DNA of 64,000 nt from Psychromonas sp. SP041. GTDB taxonomy: Bacteria; Pseudomonadota; Gammaproteobacteria; Enterobacterales; Psychromonadaceae. Made by a program: the position numbers and the translations under genes. Below, one piece after another: positions 19,328-28,600 of this stretch. The notes under the pieces are model-generated. The model was not told the DNA's origin, made no database searches, and was given only the letters and a program-made list of their open reading frames with translations. Positions within the stretch are counted from its first letter, which is position 1, and each line of letters begins with the position of its first letter. The stretch lies in contig NZ_CBRF02000005.1 of the NCBI RefSeq assembly GCF_000470315.2, positions 103,027-167,026 of the forward strand, read 5' to 3'.

Positions 19328-20161
19328 TCATAAATATTGTATGCTTTCTAAATAATTTTGATGCTTTACTCGGTTTAAATAATCCAATGGTGTGACATTA
19401 ACAAGCTTTTTAAACTCTCTCAAAAAATGTGATTGATCGCTAAAACCTAAATCACAAGCTAAGTCAGAAAAAGTGACTTTTTCACGGTGATTAAGTCCAT
19501 AAACAGCAGACTGACAACGAATAATACGACAAAAAGCTTTGGGAGACATGCCCATATCAGCTCCAAACTGTCGCTGTAAAGTACGCGCACTGTATCCCGT
19601 TTTATCTTCTAATTCATTAATACGAACCGACCCCTCACTATCATAAATATTACGTAAGACTTGCGCCGTTAACATTGATGGTTTTCGTTCATTTTGCGTT
19701 TCAATAAATTGCCCAAAAACCGCTACTTGTTGAGAGAAATCGGTACTATTAACAATTTCATTAAATAATTGATTTGCTTGAGGAACAACATCTAACAGAT
19801 CGTAATGACGTCCTATTAATTCAGCGGCAGATAAATCTAAAAAATCTGGCATCACGCCAGATACAAATCGCGCGCCAAAATATCGATGATCCTTATTTAA
19901 TTCAATGGTTATTGCTTCCAACGGGGTTCCAAAAACAGCTGCATTGGGGTTGCTCCCATCACAATCAAAGAGTATATCGACACAACCATCTGGAATCGCA
20001 AAAGTCTGCTCTACGGACGCTTTCGGCTGAAAACTATAGAAATGAGAAATCGATTTGTGATTAGACCCAGATACCGAAAATTTCTCTGCTGCATTCATCA
20101 CTAACCAAGGTTGTTTAGAGCGAATTCGAGCGAGATGACTAACAAGTGAATTGGTTGACAT
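19328..20161 (-). CDS. AraC-family transcriptional regulator
   Basis: The 277-residue product has an N-terminal sensing domain (about 1-150, with a DUF6597-like pattern PDGCVDILFDCDG) and a C-terminal double helix-turn-helix (about 175-265; ELEDKTGYSARTLQRQFGADMGMSPKAFCRIIR, then DLACDLGFSDQSHFLREFKKLVNVTP). The longer frame to 20299 adds a membrane-like leader, but MSTNSLVSHLARIR from the ATG at 20161 is the sensible start. It is divergent from the amine-oxidation cluster 280 bp away and is the obvious candidate regulator of it. Confidence 0.87.
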   Translation of the reverse strand: MSTNSLVSHLARIRSKQPWLVMNAAEKFSVSGSNHKSISHFYSFQPKASVEQTFAIPDGCVDILFDCDGSNPNAAVFGTPLEAITIELNKDHRYFGARFVSGVMPDFLDLSAAELIGRHYDLLDVVPQANQLFNEIVNSTDFSQQVAVFGQFIETQNERKPSMLTAQVLRNIYDSEGSVRINELEDKTGYSARTLQRQFGADMGMSPKAFCRIIRCQSAVYGLNHREKVTFSDLACDLGFSDQSHFLREFKKLVNVTPLDYLNRVKHQNYLESIQYL

Positions 20162-20441
20162 GTATAAATTCCATTTATTAAAAATGCCTAAGATATCCCT
20201 CCTATCTGCAAACCTAATGCCAATTAAATTCACTCCTAGTAACAACAGAACGATTATTAACCCCGTAAAAAAACCGTGTCGTAAAAGTTCAATACGCACA
20301 AATTTTAGAGGTCTAGGATAAAAATCACTTGCTGCTCATCAAGCGTTAATCCACTGATAAAGATATGTCATTGGATGTAATGAGACAGACGTAAAAATAA
20401 ATTTTGTAAGTAATCCTACTCCAAGAAATTAAGGTGATGTT

Positions 20442-21581
20442 ATGTCAGAAAATACTCAAATCGATTTTATATATCTTTCAGAACCAGACATGATCAAAGC
20501 AGGTGTTAAGAATATGCCTGGCTGTGTTGATGCAATGGAAGAGATGTTCGGACTACTCCATAAAGGCGATTATCGTATGGCTGGCGCAAATAATGATTCT
20601 CATGGCGCCATGGTTACTTTCCCTGAAAATCCAGAAATAGCGACGATGCCTCGTCACACTCCAGACCGTCGTTTAATGGCAATGCCAGCTTACCTTGGCG
20701 GTGATTATCAAACATGTGGCGTGAAATGGTATGGCTCTAACATTGCTAACCGTGAAAAAGGACTGCCGCGTTCAATCTTAATGTTCACACTTAACGATAC
20801 TGATACTGGTGCTCCGTTAGCACACATGTCTGCAAACCTACTTTCTGCCTATCGCACTGGTGCTGTTCCTGGGGTGGGTGCGCGTCATTTAGCACGTAAA
20901 GATTCAAAGGTGGTTGGTCTCCTAGGACCTGGTGTTATGGGTAAAACATCAATTGCTGCTTTCATGGCTGTATGCCCACAAATCGACACGCTTAAAATTA
21001 AAGGCCGAGGTCAAAAAAGTTTAGATAGTTTTCTTAGCTGGGTGAAAGAGAGTTTCCCTCAAATCACTAATGTACAAGTCGTCGATACCTTGGAAGATGT
21101 TGTACGAGATGCTGATATCGTTACTTACTGTAATTCAGGAGAAACCGGTGATATTTCTTCATATCCAGTCATAAAACGTGAATGGGTCAAACCTGGCGCT
21201 TTCATTTCAATGCCTGCTTACTGTCGATTAGATCAAGGCTTAGAAGAAAGTGATGTCAGAAAAGTCATGGACAACATCGGACTTTATGAAGCTTGGCATG
21301 ATGAAGTACCAAAACCTGCACACATGTACATTCCAATTATTGGCTGTCGTTTCATGGACATGATTGACGAAGGGTTAATGACCAAAGATCAACTTGAAGA
21401 TCTTGGTTCGATTGTCACAGCGACAAGTCCTGGGCGACAAAACGATCAAGAAATTATTGTGTTATCGGTAGGTGGCTTACCTACTGAAGATGTCGCTTGG
21501 GCAACCAAAATTTACCACAACGCAATGAAACATAATATCGGTGTAAAACTCAATCTCTGGGAAACGCCAGAGCTGAGCTAG
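20442..21581 (+). CDS. Ornithine cyclodeaminase/mu-crystallin-family protein (tyramine oxidase subunit B-like)
   Basis: The 379-residue product has the OCD/mu-crystallin fold: MAMPAYLGGDYQTCGVKWYGSN, the substrate-side Lys/Arg, then ARHLARKDSKVVGLLGPGVMGKTSIAAF as the NAD(P)-binding region at about 140-170. It is longer than true ornithine cyclodeaminase (about 350) and resembles proteins annotated as tyramine oxidase subunit B, a name I recall but cannot verify here. It heads a four-gene plus-strand cluster with RidA, an FAD oxidase and an APC permease, so it probably acts in oxidation of an imported amine or amino acid. Confidence 0.82.
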   Translation: MSENTQIDFIYLSEPDMIKAGVKNMPGCVDAMEEMFGLLHKGDYRMAGANNDSHGAMVTFPENPEIATMPRHTPDRRLMAMPAYLGGDYQTCGVKWYGSNIANREKGLPRSILMFTLNDTDTGAPLAHMSANLLSAYRTGAVPGVGARHLARKDSKVVGLLGPGVMGKTSIAAFMAVCPQIDTLKIKGRGQKSLDSFLSWVKESFPQITNVQVVDTLEDVVRDADIVTYCNSGETGDISSYPVIKREWVKPGAFISMPAYCRLDQGLEESDVRKVMDNIGLYEAWHDEVPKPAHMYIPIIGCRFMDMIDEGLMTKDQLEDLGSIVTATSPGRQNDQEIIVLSVGGLPTEDVAWATKIYHNAMKHNIGVKLNLWETPELS

Positions 21582-21664
21582 TCGTTATAACCATCATTAT
21601 AAAAAAGCGTGAACACCAATAAAGGTCAATTCACGCATGCTTTACTTTAACGTGGAAAACTCAC

Positions 21665-22096
21665 ATGACACAAACTCATATAGCAAAGATAGTAAAAGTA
21701 AAAACAGGTTCAAAATTTGAAGAGATAGGCAGTTATTCTCGTTTGGTTTCTGTTGATAATTGGATTTACGTTTCAAATACAGCAGGGCGAAACCCTGAAA
21801 CCAAAGTGATACCTGAAGATGCTTTAGAGCAAACTGAGCAAGTCTTTAGCAATATTGAAGCCGCATTAGAAGCCGTTGGCTCAAGTTTAGCTGACGTCGT
21901 TTTTTCTCGTGTATTTATTCAAGATCCTGAAGACGTTCATGCTGTTATGCAATTAATCGGCGAAAAATTCAAAGGTATTAACCCTGCGACAACAGTCACT
22001 TGTCCGCCATTAGGCTCAACCGTTTATAAAATGGAATTAGAAGTAACCGCTTATCGTGGTGCGGCAACTGCAGATATCCAAGAGATCACTATTTAA
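21665..22096 (+). CDS. RidA-family protein lacking the usual catalytic arginine
   Basis: The 143-residue product is a YjgF/RidA-family protein (SYSRLVSVDNWIYVSNTAG, then FSRVFIQDPEDVHAVMQ). RidA proteins hydrolyse reactive enamines and imines made by PLP enzymes or amine oxidases, through an arginine equivalent to Arg105 of E. coli RidA. Here that position reads NPATTVTCPPLG with Thr (about residue 109), so imine deaminase activity is doubtful and it may belong to a Rid4-Rid7-type subgroup. It lies between the OCD-like and FAD oxidase genes, where imine products are expected. Confidence 0.88.
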   Translation: MTQTHIAKIVKVKTGSKFEEIGSYSRLVSVDNWIYVSNTAGRNPETKVIPEDALEQTEQVFSNIEAALEAVGSSLADVVFSRVFIQDPEDVHAVMQLIGEKFKGINPATTVTCPPLGSTVYKMELEVTAYRGAATADIQEITI

Positions 22097-22131
22097 AATA
22101 GAAATGCTTACAACGTGTAGGAAACAAGCTC

Positions 22132-23424
22132 ATGACAAAAACACTTGATGCAATAAATACAACGGACGTTCTTCCAGAGTCCACAACGGTTGTCATTATT
22201 GGTGGAGGCATTATAGGCGTGACAGCCGCACTGACATTAGCTGAACGTAATATCAAAGTGGTGCTGCTAGAAAAAGGCCATATTGCTGGAGAGCAGTCTT
22301 CACGTAATTTAGGTTGGATCCGCAAAACAAGTCGACATGCTGAGGATGTTCCACTCGCAATGGCTGCAGATCGCTTATGGGCTGAAATGCCACAGCGCAT
22401 TGGTCAAAGTGTTGGTTACAAACAGGCGGGCATTATCTTTTTAGCCAAAACAGAGCAGCAATTGGCAATGCATGAAGCATGGTTAAAGTCTGTTAGCGCA
22501 TTGTCTTTAGATTCAAAAATGATGACGGCTCAAGAAATTGATCAAACGGCACCCGGCGGTAAAGGTGATTGGAAAGGCGGCATTTATACGCCTTCCGATG
22601 GTCGAGCTGAACCGGCTATCGCAGCAACGAATATTGCTAAAGCGGCGATAGAAAAAGGCGCCATCATGTTACAAAACTGCGCAGTACGTACGCTTTCAAC
22701 ATCAGGTGGAAAAGTATGTGGCGTGGTGACAGAACAAGGAGAGATACGTTGCGATCAAGTCTTACTGGCTGGTGGTGCTTGGTCGAGGCGCTTTTTAAGT
22801 AACGTAGGGGTTTCATTACCGACACTGCCACTTAAATGTTCTGTGCTTCGTACTAAACCGATGGAAGGACCAACTGATATTGCAGTAGGTGGTCCTGACT
22901 TTTCTTTCAGAAAGCATCAAGATGGTGGTTTCATTATCACGCAGCGCTCAGCATTAGATGCGCCACTTACCTTGGATCATTTATTAATTGGCTGGCGTTA
23001 TTTTGAACAACTACGTACACAACATCGTTTTTTACGTCCTGCTTTAGGGCGAGAATTCTTCAAAGATCTTTCATTGGGCCGTCGCTGGAAAAGCGATAGA
23101 CGCTCTCCTTTTGAAGAAATTCGCACCAACGATCCTGAACATTCGTTAGCTATCAATCAAGAAGCACTCGCTAACTTAAGTGCAGCTTGGCCAGTTTTTA
23201 ATAAAGCAGAAATTGAAGAAGAGTGGGCTGGCATTATCGATGTCACGCCCGATTCAAATCCAGTCATTGACCGTATCAAAGCTATTCCTGGTTTAACCAT
23301 TGCAACAGGGTTTTCAGGCCACGGTTTTGGTACTGGGCCCGCGGCTGGTCAGTTAGCGGCAGATATTGTTTGTAATACCCCTCCACTCGTTGATCCAAGC
23401 CCTTATCGCTTCGACCGACTTTAA
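22132..23424 (+). CDS. FAD-dependent amine/amino-acid oxidoreductase (DAO family)
   Basis: The 430-residue product has an FAD-binding GGGIIGVTAALTLAERNIKVVLLEKG near residue 24, then GEQSSRNLGWIRKTSRH, and the C-terminal DAO closing region GIIDVTPDSNPVIDRI...GLTIATGFSGHGFGTGPAAGQLAADIV. The family oxidises amines or D-amino acids (DadA, GlyOx, PuuB types) to imines. Co-clustering with RidA and an APC permease supports an imported amine or amino acid. The exact substrate is unknown. Confidence 0.9.
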   Translation: MTKTLDAINTTDVLPESTTVVIIGGGIIGVTAALTLAERNIKVVLLEKGHIAGEQSSRNLGWIRKTSRHAEDVPLAMAADRLWAEMPQRIGQSVGYKQAGIIFLAKTEQQLAMHEAWLKSVSALSLDSKMMTAQEIDQTAPGGKGDWKGGIYTPSDGRAEPAIAATNIAKAAIEKGAIMLQNCAVRTLSTSGGKVCGVVTEQGEIRCDQVLLAGGAWSRRFLSNVGVSLPTLPLKCSVLRTKPMEGPTDIAVGGPDFSFRKHQDGGFIITQRSALDAPLTLDHLLIGWRYFEQLRTQHRFLRPALGREFFKDLSLGRRWKSDRRSPFEEIRTNDPEHSLAINQEALANLSAAWPVFNKAEIEEEWAGIIDVTPDSNPVIDRIKAIPGLTIATGFSGHGFGTGPAAGQLAADIVCNTPPLVDPSPYRFDRL

Positions 23425-23462
23425 CATCATAAAAACGTTTTACTCAAAAGAGGAACAGAAAC

Positions 23463-24860
23463 ATGATAGCTATAACAGATTCAGATAACGTCAATATGGC
23501 TGCGAAACCGGCTGCTCATAAAATGACAAAATTAGGATTACCAACAATGATGGCGATATGTATCGGCTTAGTCATTGTTCAAGGTGCTATGATCTCCGCA
23601 CTTCAAGGCTTAGGCATTGGTGGGATGGGGTTTATTGCCGCGATGGTTGTTGCGCTTATTTTAGCGCAATTTAATGCGATGAGTTTCTCTGAATTATCGC
23701 TGATGTTTCCTCAGGCTGGGACTTTAGCGACTTATACACAAAAAGCTATTGGTCACTTTCCTGCTATCGTCGCTGTGTTTGCTGGCTATGTTGTTGTAGC
23801 TGTCTTAGCCTTACCCGTTGAGATGTTTTTAGTTGATGCTATGTTAGGCGAATTACTGCCGGGGGTATTACCTGAAAAAGTCGTTCCAATGATTATTTTA
23901 GTTATTTTTACTGTCACTAATCTGATTGGGACAGATGTGTTTGCTAAAGCACAAAATTTCTTAGCATTTGTATTAGTGAGTGCATTAGTACTGACTGGGT
24001 TTGTGGCTATTACTGGTGCGAGTCAACCTCATCCTGAGTTAGTTGGTACCACTGTCGATTGGGGTTTTTCAGGTATAATGGATGGTAGCTTTATCGGTTT
24101 AGTTGGCTTGGCATTATGGACAATGGTTGGCGTAGAATATATCTGCCCAATGATCAATGAAGTTAAGAATCCTCATAAAAACATTCCACGAGCAATGCAC
24201 TTGTCATTATTTATGATCTTTTGTATTTTCTTAGCGTTTATCTATGGTGCAAGTTTATTTTTAAATGTTGAAAGTTTAGTGAGTTCACCACTTCCATTTT
24301 TAGATTATGCCAATGCGGTATTCGGCAAAAGTGGTTTAGTGATTGCGACTATTATGGCCTTAGCTGCAACTTGCAGTACTATGAATACGATATTAGCGGC
24401 AGTACCAAGAATGTTACAAGGCATGGCAGAGCAGAAACAAGCTTTCCCTCAACTTAAAGCAACCAATAAACACAACGCACCTTGGGTAGGTATCCTGATG
24501 ATCGCGGTACTAACCACAATCCCTTTCCTATCATTAGGTATTGATTCTTTAATCGTGTTAATTATTGCTGCAACAACCAGTTTTTTATTAGCTTATAGCG
24601 TAGCGCATATCAATGTCATGGTATTACGTAAACGCATGCCAAATCACCCTCGACCATACCGCACACCTTTCTTTCCTGTGCCACAAATATTAGGTTTAAT
24701 CGCAATGTTATTTGTTGCTTTAAACAACTCACCAAGCCCAGAAATGACACAACTTGTGTACAGCATCACTGGTGGAATATTAGTGGTCTTAAGTATTATT
24801 GGTGCGTTATGGGTGAAGTTTTATATGAAACGTAACTTATTTGAACCAGATATGAGTTAA
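23463..24860 (+). CDS. APC-family amino acid/amine permease
   Basis: The 465-residue product has about 12 membrane helices, with the APC-typical early segment LPTMMAICIGLVIVQGAMISALQGLGIGGMG and GLALWTMVGVEYICPMINEVKNPHKNIPRAM in the loop after helix 6. It ends the amine-oxidation cluster and is its likely importer. The cluster ends at a strong hairpin 45 bp downstream. Confidence 0.9.
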   Translation: MIAITDSDNVNMAAKPAAHKMTKLGLPTMMAICIGLVIVQGAMISALQGLGIGGMGFIAAMVVALILAQFNAMSFSELSLMFPQAGTLATYTQKAIGHFPAIVAVFAGYVVVAVLALPVEMFLVDAMLGELLPGVLPEKVVPMIILVIFTVTNLIGTDVFAKAQNFLAFVLVSALVLTGFVAITGASQPHPELVGTTVDWGFSGIMDGSFIGLVGLALWTMVGVEYICPMINEVKNPHKNIPRAMHLSLFMIFCIFLAFIYGASLFLNVESLVSSPLPFLDYANAVFGKSGLVIATIMALAATCSTMNTILAAVPRMLQGMAEQKQAFPQLKATNKHNAPWVGILMIAVLTTIPFLSLGIDSLIVLIIAATTSFLLAYSVAHINVMVLRKRMPNHPRPYRTPFFPVPQILGLIAMLFVALNNSPSPEMTQLVYSITGGILVVLSIIGALWVKFYMKRNLFEPDMS

Positions 24861-24903
24861 CGCAACAAGTTTACATAAATAATAATAAAGCCATTTATGT
24901 TTC

Positions 24904-24936
24904 AAATGCCAACATTCAGAAATGATGTTGGCATTT
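24904..24936. terminator. Bidirectional terminator between APC permease and tauR
   Basis: AAATGCCAACAT (24904-24915) and ATGTTGGCATTT (24925-24936) form a perfect 12-bp stem with a 9-nt loop, A-rich on one side and T-rich on the other. It lies between two convergent genes. Confidence 0.85.
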
Positions 24937-24941
24937 TATGT

Positions 24942-26426
24942 TTATGATTTTTTTAATTGTTTAACTAATCCACCAAGTATAGCCAACCCTTCTAATATCT
25001 TATCGATATTGATCGCTGAAAATCCCAGTCTAATATAATTTTTAGGGCCATCTTTTTGCATAAATAACGTATCACCAGATTCGATTAAAATGCCTTCTTG
25101 TGCCGCTTCTTTACGTAATTGATGGCTAGTAATGCCAACGGGTAAACCTATCCAAAAACAAAAACTGCCAGCAGTTGAGTGAATCTCACAATCAGATAGG
25201 TGTTGTTCAATACCTTGTTGCATTTGTAACCATTTCTTTTCATAGGTACGTCGCATACGCCGTACATGGCTATCGTAATAACCTTGGCTAATAAACAAAG
25301 CTGCGATTCGTTGATTGTTTGAAGGTGGGTGGCGGTAATGTAAAATACGTAATTGACGCAACTCGGCTACCAATGAACTATCTGCGACTAAATAGCCGAT
25401 GCGGATACCCGGTGTCAGTGATTTAGATAAACTGCCAACATAGACAACGCGTCCATCTTGATCAAAACTTTTCAGTGCCGGTAAAGGCTCTGCGATAAAG
25501 TTAACCTCACTTTCATAGTCATCTTCAATCACGATAAAGTCGTCTTTACAAGCTTGCTCAAGTAAGGCTTTACGGCGTTCAATGGTCATGGTCACTGTAG
25601 TAGGGTATTGATGGCTTGGCGTCACACAGACGTAATCACAATGGCTAAGTTGTTCGCCTATCTGAACACCTTCATTATCAATTTCAAGTGGGCTGACTGG
25701 ACTATCACATAATGAAATGACATGGCGCAAATTGGCATAACCTGGATTTTCTACACCAAAGGTTATGTCTTTACCTGCTAATAAAGAGGTTAATAAAAAT
25801 AATGAATTCTGAGTGCCAAGTGTGATCAGAATTTCTTCTGGTTTAGCACTGATACCTCGTTTTGAAAGGATTTGTTGGCGAATTTGAGAAACCAGTTGTG
25901 GGTCATCAATATCGATGAAGCCTTCAACCCATTCATGTAGTTTACCTTTGCTTTCTGCTATTCGAGAACATTCTCGCCATTGATATAACGGAAATTCATT
26001 AACGTCGATATGACCATAAATAAAAGGGTAAGGATATTTTAACCAATTCTCATCTTTGTTAAGTGTTGATAACTGGCTGGGTTTTTTTTGTAATCGTTGA
26101 GACCAGTTTGGTTGATTATTATTTTGTGAATCAGCGACCTTAGTAGGTTGCACCGAATTGGGGAGTCGTTGCACTGTAAGTAAGTCCGGATGCACGAAGA
26201 AACCACTACGTTTACGCGCAACTAAAAAACCTTCATCCACTAAACTTTCATACACAAGTACCACTGTATTTCTTGATACTTTTAATAACTGCGCCATTTT
26301 TCTACCAGAAGGTAAAGCCTTGCCACCAAAGGCATCTTGCTCGATTAGTTCGACTAATTTTTCACGGATCTGCTGCTGATAAGTACTGTTTTGATGCAGT
26401 TCAATATTCATTAAAAAATCAACCAT
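24942..26426 (-). CDS. tauR: MocR-family regulator (GntR HTH fused to aminotransferase fold), probable TauR
   Basis: The 494-residue product has an N-terminal GntR winged helix (about 10-80: ALPSGRKMAQLLKVSRNTVVLVYESLVDEGFLVARKRSG) followed by a class I aminotransferase-like domain (about 120-480) with the PLP-lysine segment YVGSLSKSLTPGIRIGYL and HYRHPPSNNQRIAALFISQGYY. TauR of Rhodobacter is a MocR protein that activates taurine genes. This gene is divergent from tauABC with a 268-bp shared promoter region, so TauR is the best reading. The regulatory half binds PLP and probably senses taurine rather than catalysing. The shared region shows no operator I can name. Confidence 0.85.
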   Translation of the reverse strand: MVDFLMNIELHQNSTYQQQIREKLVELIEQDAFGGKALPSGRKMAQLLKVSRNTVVLVYESLVDEGFLVARKRSGFFVHPDLLTVQRLPNSVQPTKVADSQNNNQPNWSQRLQKKPSQLSTLNKDENWLKYPYPFIYGHIDVNEFPLYQWRECSRIAESKGKLHEWVEGFIDIDDPQLVSQIRQQILSKRGISAKPEEILITLGTQNSLFLLTSLLAGKDITFGVENPGYANLRHVISLCDSPVSPLEIDNEGVQIGEQLSHCDYVCVTPSHQYPTTVTMTIERRKALLEQACKDDFIVIEDDYESEVNFIAEPLPALKSFDQDGRVVYVGSLSKSLTPGIRIGYLVADSSLVAELRQLRILHYRHPPSNNQRIAALFISQGYYDSHVRRMRRTYEKKWLQMQQGIEQHLSDCEIHSTAGSFCFWIGLPVGITSHQLRKEAAQEGILIESGDTLFMQKDGPKNYIRLGFSAINIDKILEGLAILGGLVKQLKKS

Positions 26427-26694
26427 GTGGCACCTGCTTAAAAGTTGGAGCGAATTTTGTTTATAAGTTTATATGCACTTAGCAAACGTAGTATTTTCTG
26501 TCTGTTTACTTCTACTTTTAAAAGGCAATTTTTGAGCCAACCTGTTGTTGTGAAGATGAGCTTAGAAGATCGAATGGATAATAATGGACCACGAATTTAA
26601 AAAACTGGCTCTGTATCTTATTTTTTGCACCGCGTAGTTTAAATAACGAAACCAACGTCACATCAACAGCATCAGTTAAATAAGGAATTTTAAG

Positions 26695-27702
26695 ATGAGA
26701 AAGTGTAAATCAATAAAACTAATGACAGCTATGGCCGCGCTATTTTTTGCATCAACAGTGAGTGCAAAAGATGTCACGATTGGTTATATGGGGATGAATA
26801 ATCCTTGGAAGCATGCCATTAATGAGAAATTAATTGAGAAAGAAACGGGTTATAACGTGAAATGGAGACGTTTTGACTCAGGTGCAAAAGTGATCACGGC
26901 AATGGCTTCTGGTTCAATTGATATTGCTTCTGCTGGATCTAGCCCAATTGCTGCCGCGGTAAGCCGTGGTATCAACATTGAATTAGTTTGGATTTTAGAA
27001 AATATTGCTGATGCTGAAGCATTAGTGGTACGTAATGATAGTGGTATTACTGCACCCTCTGACCTAAAAGGTAAGCGCATTGCAGTACCGTTTGTATCAA
27101 CTACACACTTTCATGCACTGTTTGCATTAGAACAATTTGGCTTATCAGATAAAGACGTAAAACTCACTAATATGCAACCTAATACTATTAATGCTGCATG
27201 GCAACGAGGTGATATTGATGGGGCGTTCATCTGGGATCCTGTATTAGGTAAGATTAAAAAAGATGGCCATGTACTAATTACTTCAAAAACGCTAAGTTCG
27301 TGGGGTAAACCTACTTTTGATGGTTTAGTAGTTGATAAAGAATTCGGTAAAGAAAATGCTGAGTTTATGGCTAAAATCCTAAAAATAGCAGGTGACCTTG
27401 ACCAGCAATATCGTAGTAGCAAAGACACCTTTGATGCTTCTCATCCCATCGCAAAATCAATTGCAAAAATATCTGGCGGTGACATTAACCAAGTTGCAAG
27501 TGTATTAGACCTTTATGAATTCCCTGATTTTACTCAGCAATTATCATGTAATTGGCTTGGTTGTGGTGTCGATGGTGGCGCTGCTAAGTCATTAAAATCA
27601 ACGTCAGAGTTCTTGAAAAAAGAAAAGAAAATTAACGATTTAATGCCTGATTATAGTGTCTTTGTTAATCCTGAATATGCGTTAGCAGCATCAAAGTTAT
27701 AA
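26695..27702 (+). CDS. tauA: Taurine ABC transporter substrate-binding protein TauA
   Basis: The 335-residue product has a signal peptide (MRKCKSIKLMTAMAALFFASTVSA), then a TauA/SsuA-like binding fold: VTIGYMGMNNPWKH, KRIAVPFVSTTHFHALFALEQFGLSDKDVKL and WQRGDIDGAFIWDPVLGKI. It captures taurine in the periplasm. The context with tauB, tauC, Tpa and TauE-like genes supports taurine over alkylsulfonates. The ATG has AAGGA upstream. Confidence 0.92.
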   Translation: MRKCKSIKLMTAMAALFFASTVSAKDVTIGYMGMNNPWKHAINEKLIEKETGYNVKWRRFDSGAKVITAMASGSIDIASAGSSPIAAAVSRGINIELVWILENIADAEALVVRNDSGITAPSDLKGKRIAVPFVSTTHFHALFALEQFGLSDKDVKLTNMQPNTINAAWQRGDIDGAFIWDPVLGKIKKDGHVLITSKTLSSWGKPTFDGLVVDKEFGKENAEFMAKILKIAGDLDQQYRSSKDTFDASHPIAKSIAKISGGDINQVASVLDLYEFPDFTQQLSCNWLGCGVDGGAAKSLKSTSEFLKKEKKINDLMPDYSVFVNPEYALAASKL

Positions 27703-27751
27703 TTCGTCATTTACCTAATTAACTTAAGCAAAGCTATCTAGGAGCGTTGTA

Positions 27752-28591
27752 ATGAACACATTGAAAGTTTGTGAAGTATCAGTTGTCTATCCGGGCTCAG
27801 ACGGCGGTGAATCAGTAACTGCCTTATCTGAAGTTAATTTAACAATGGAACAGGGCGATTTAGTGGTTGCTTTAGGAGCCTCTGGTTGTGGCAAAACAAC
27901 GTTACTGAACCTGATTGCTGGTTTTATTTCTCCAAGCAAAGGTTACTTGACCTTAGGTAGCAGCACAGTAAAAGGTTATCCAAGGGTGTTGTGTGGCAAG
28001 GATATTGGCGATGAAGTGACAGGACCAGATGCCGATCGAGGTGTTGTATTTCAAAAACATGCGCTACTACCTTGGTTAAATGTCATCGAAAATACTGAGT
28101 TTGGCTTAAAGTTACAAGGTGTCGATAAACATACGCGTCGCGAACGTGCCGCAGAATATTTGAAACTGGTTGGTTTAGAAGACTTCCATCAACATAAAGT
28201 GTATCAACTTTCCGGTGGTATGCAGCAACGTGTCGGGATTGCTCGCGCGTTAACTAACGATCCTAAAATGTTGTTGCTGGATGAACCGCTAGGTGCATTG
28301 GATGCGCTAACACGTGAATCATTACAAGAATTATTGTTAGATGTTTGGCGTAAAACCAACAAGATGATGTTCTTTATTACCCATAGTGTTGATGAAGCCT
28401 TATTGTTGGCAACGCGATTAGTGGTTATGTCACCTAGACCGGGCCGTATCACGCATCAATTTGATTTAAACTTTAATCAACAATTCTTAGATTGCAGGGA
28501 TGCAAGAAAAGTTAAATCTAGCCCAGAATTTATAGCAATGCGTGAACAAGTGTTAGCAATCATTCATGGCGACGAGTTGGCGGTAGCCTAA
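27752..28591 (+). CDS. tauB: Taurine ABC transporter ATPase TauB
   Basis: The 279-residue ATPase has Walker [10 protein letters not shown] near residue 45, signature [20 protein letters not shown], and Walker [18 protein letters not shown]. It is a nitrate/sulfonate/taurine-type importer ATPase. The end is 9 bp from tauC. AGGAGCG precedes the ATG. It is about 20 residues longer than the enteric protein because of an insertion before the Q-loop. Confidence 0.92.
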   Translation: MNTLKVCEVSVVYPGSDGGESVTALSEVNLTMEQGDLVVALGASGCGKTTLLNLIAGFISPSKGYLTLGSSTVKGYPRVLCGKDIGDEVTGPDADRGVVFQKHALLPWLNVIENTEFGLKLQGVDKHTRRERAAEYLKLVGLEDFHQHKVYQLSGGMQQRVGIARALTNDPKMLLLDEPLGALDALTRESLQELLLDVWRKTNKMMFFITHSVDEALLLATRLVVMSPRPGRITHQFDLNFNQQFLDCRDARKVKSSPEFIAMREQVLAIIHGDELAVA

Positions 28592-28600
28592 GGAACTATT

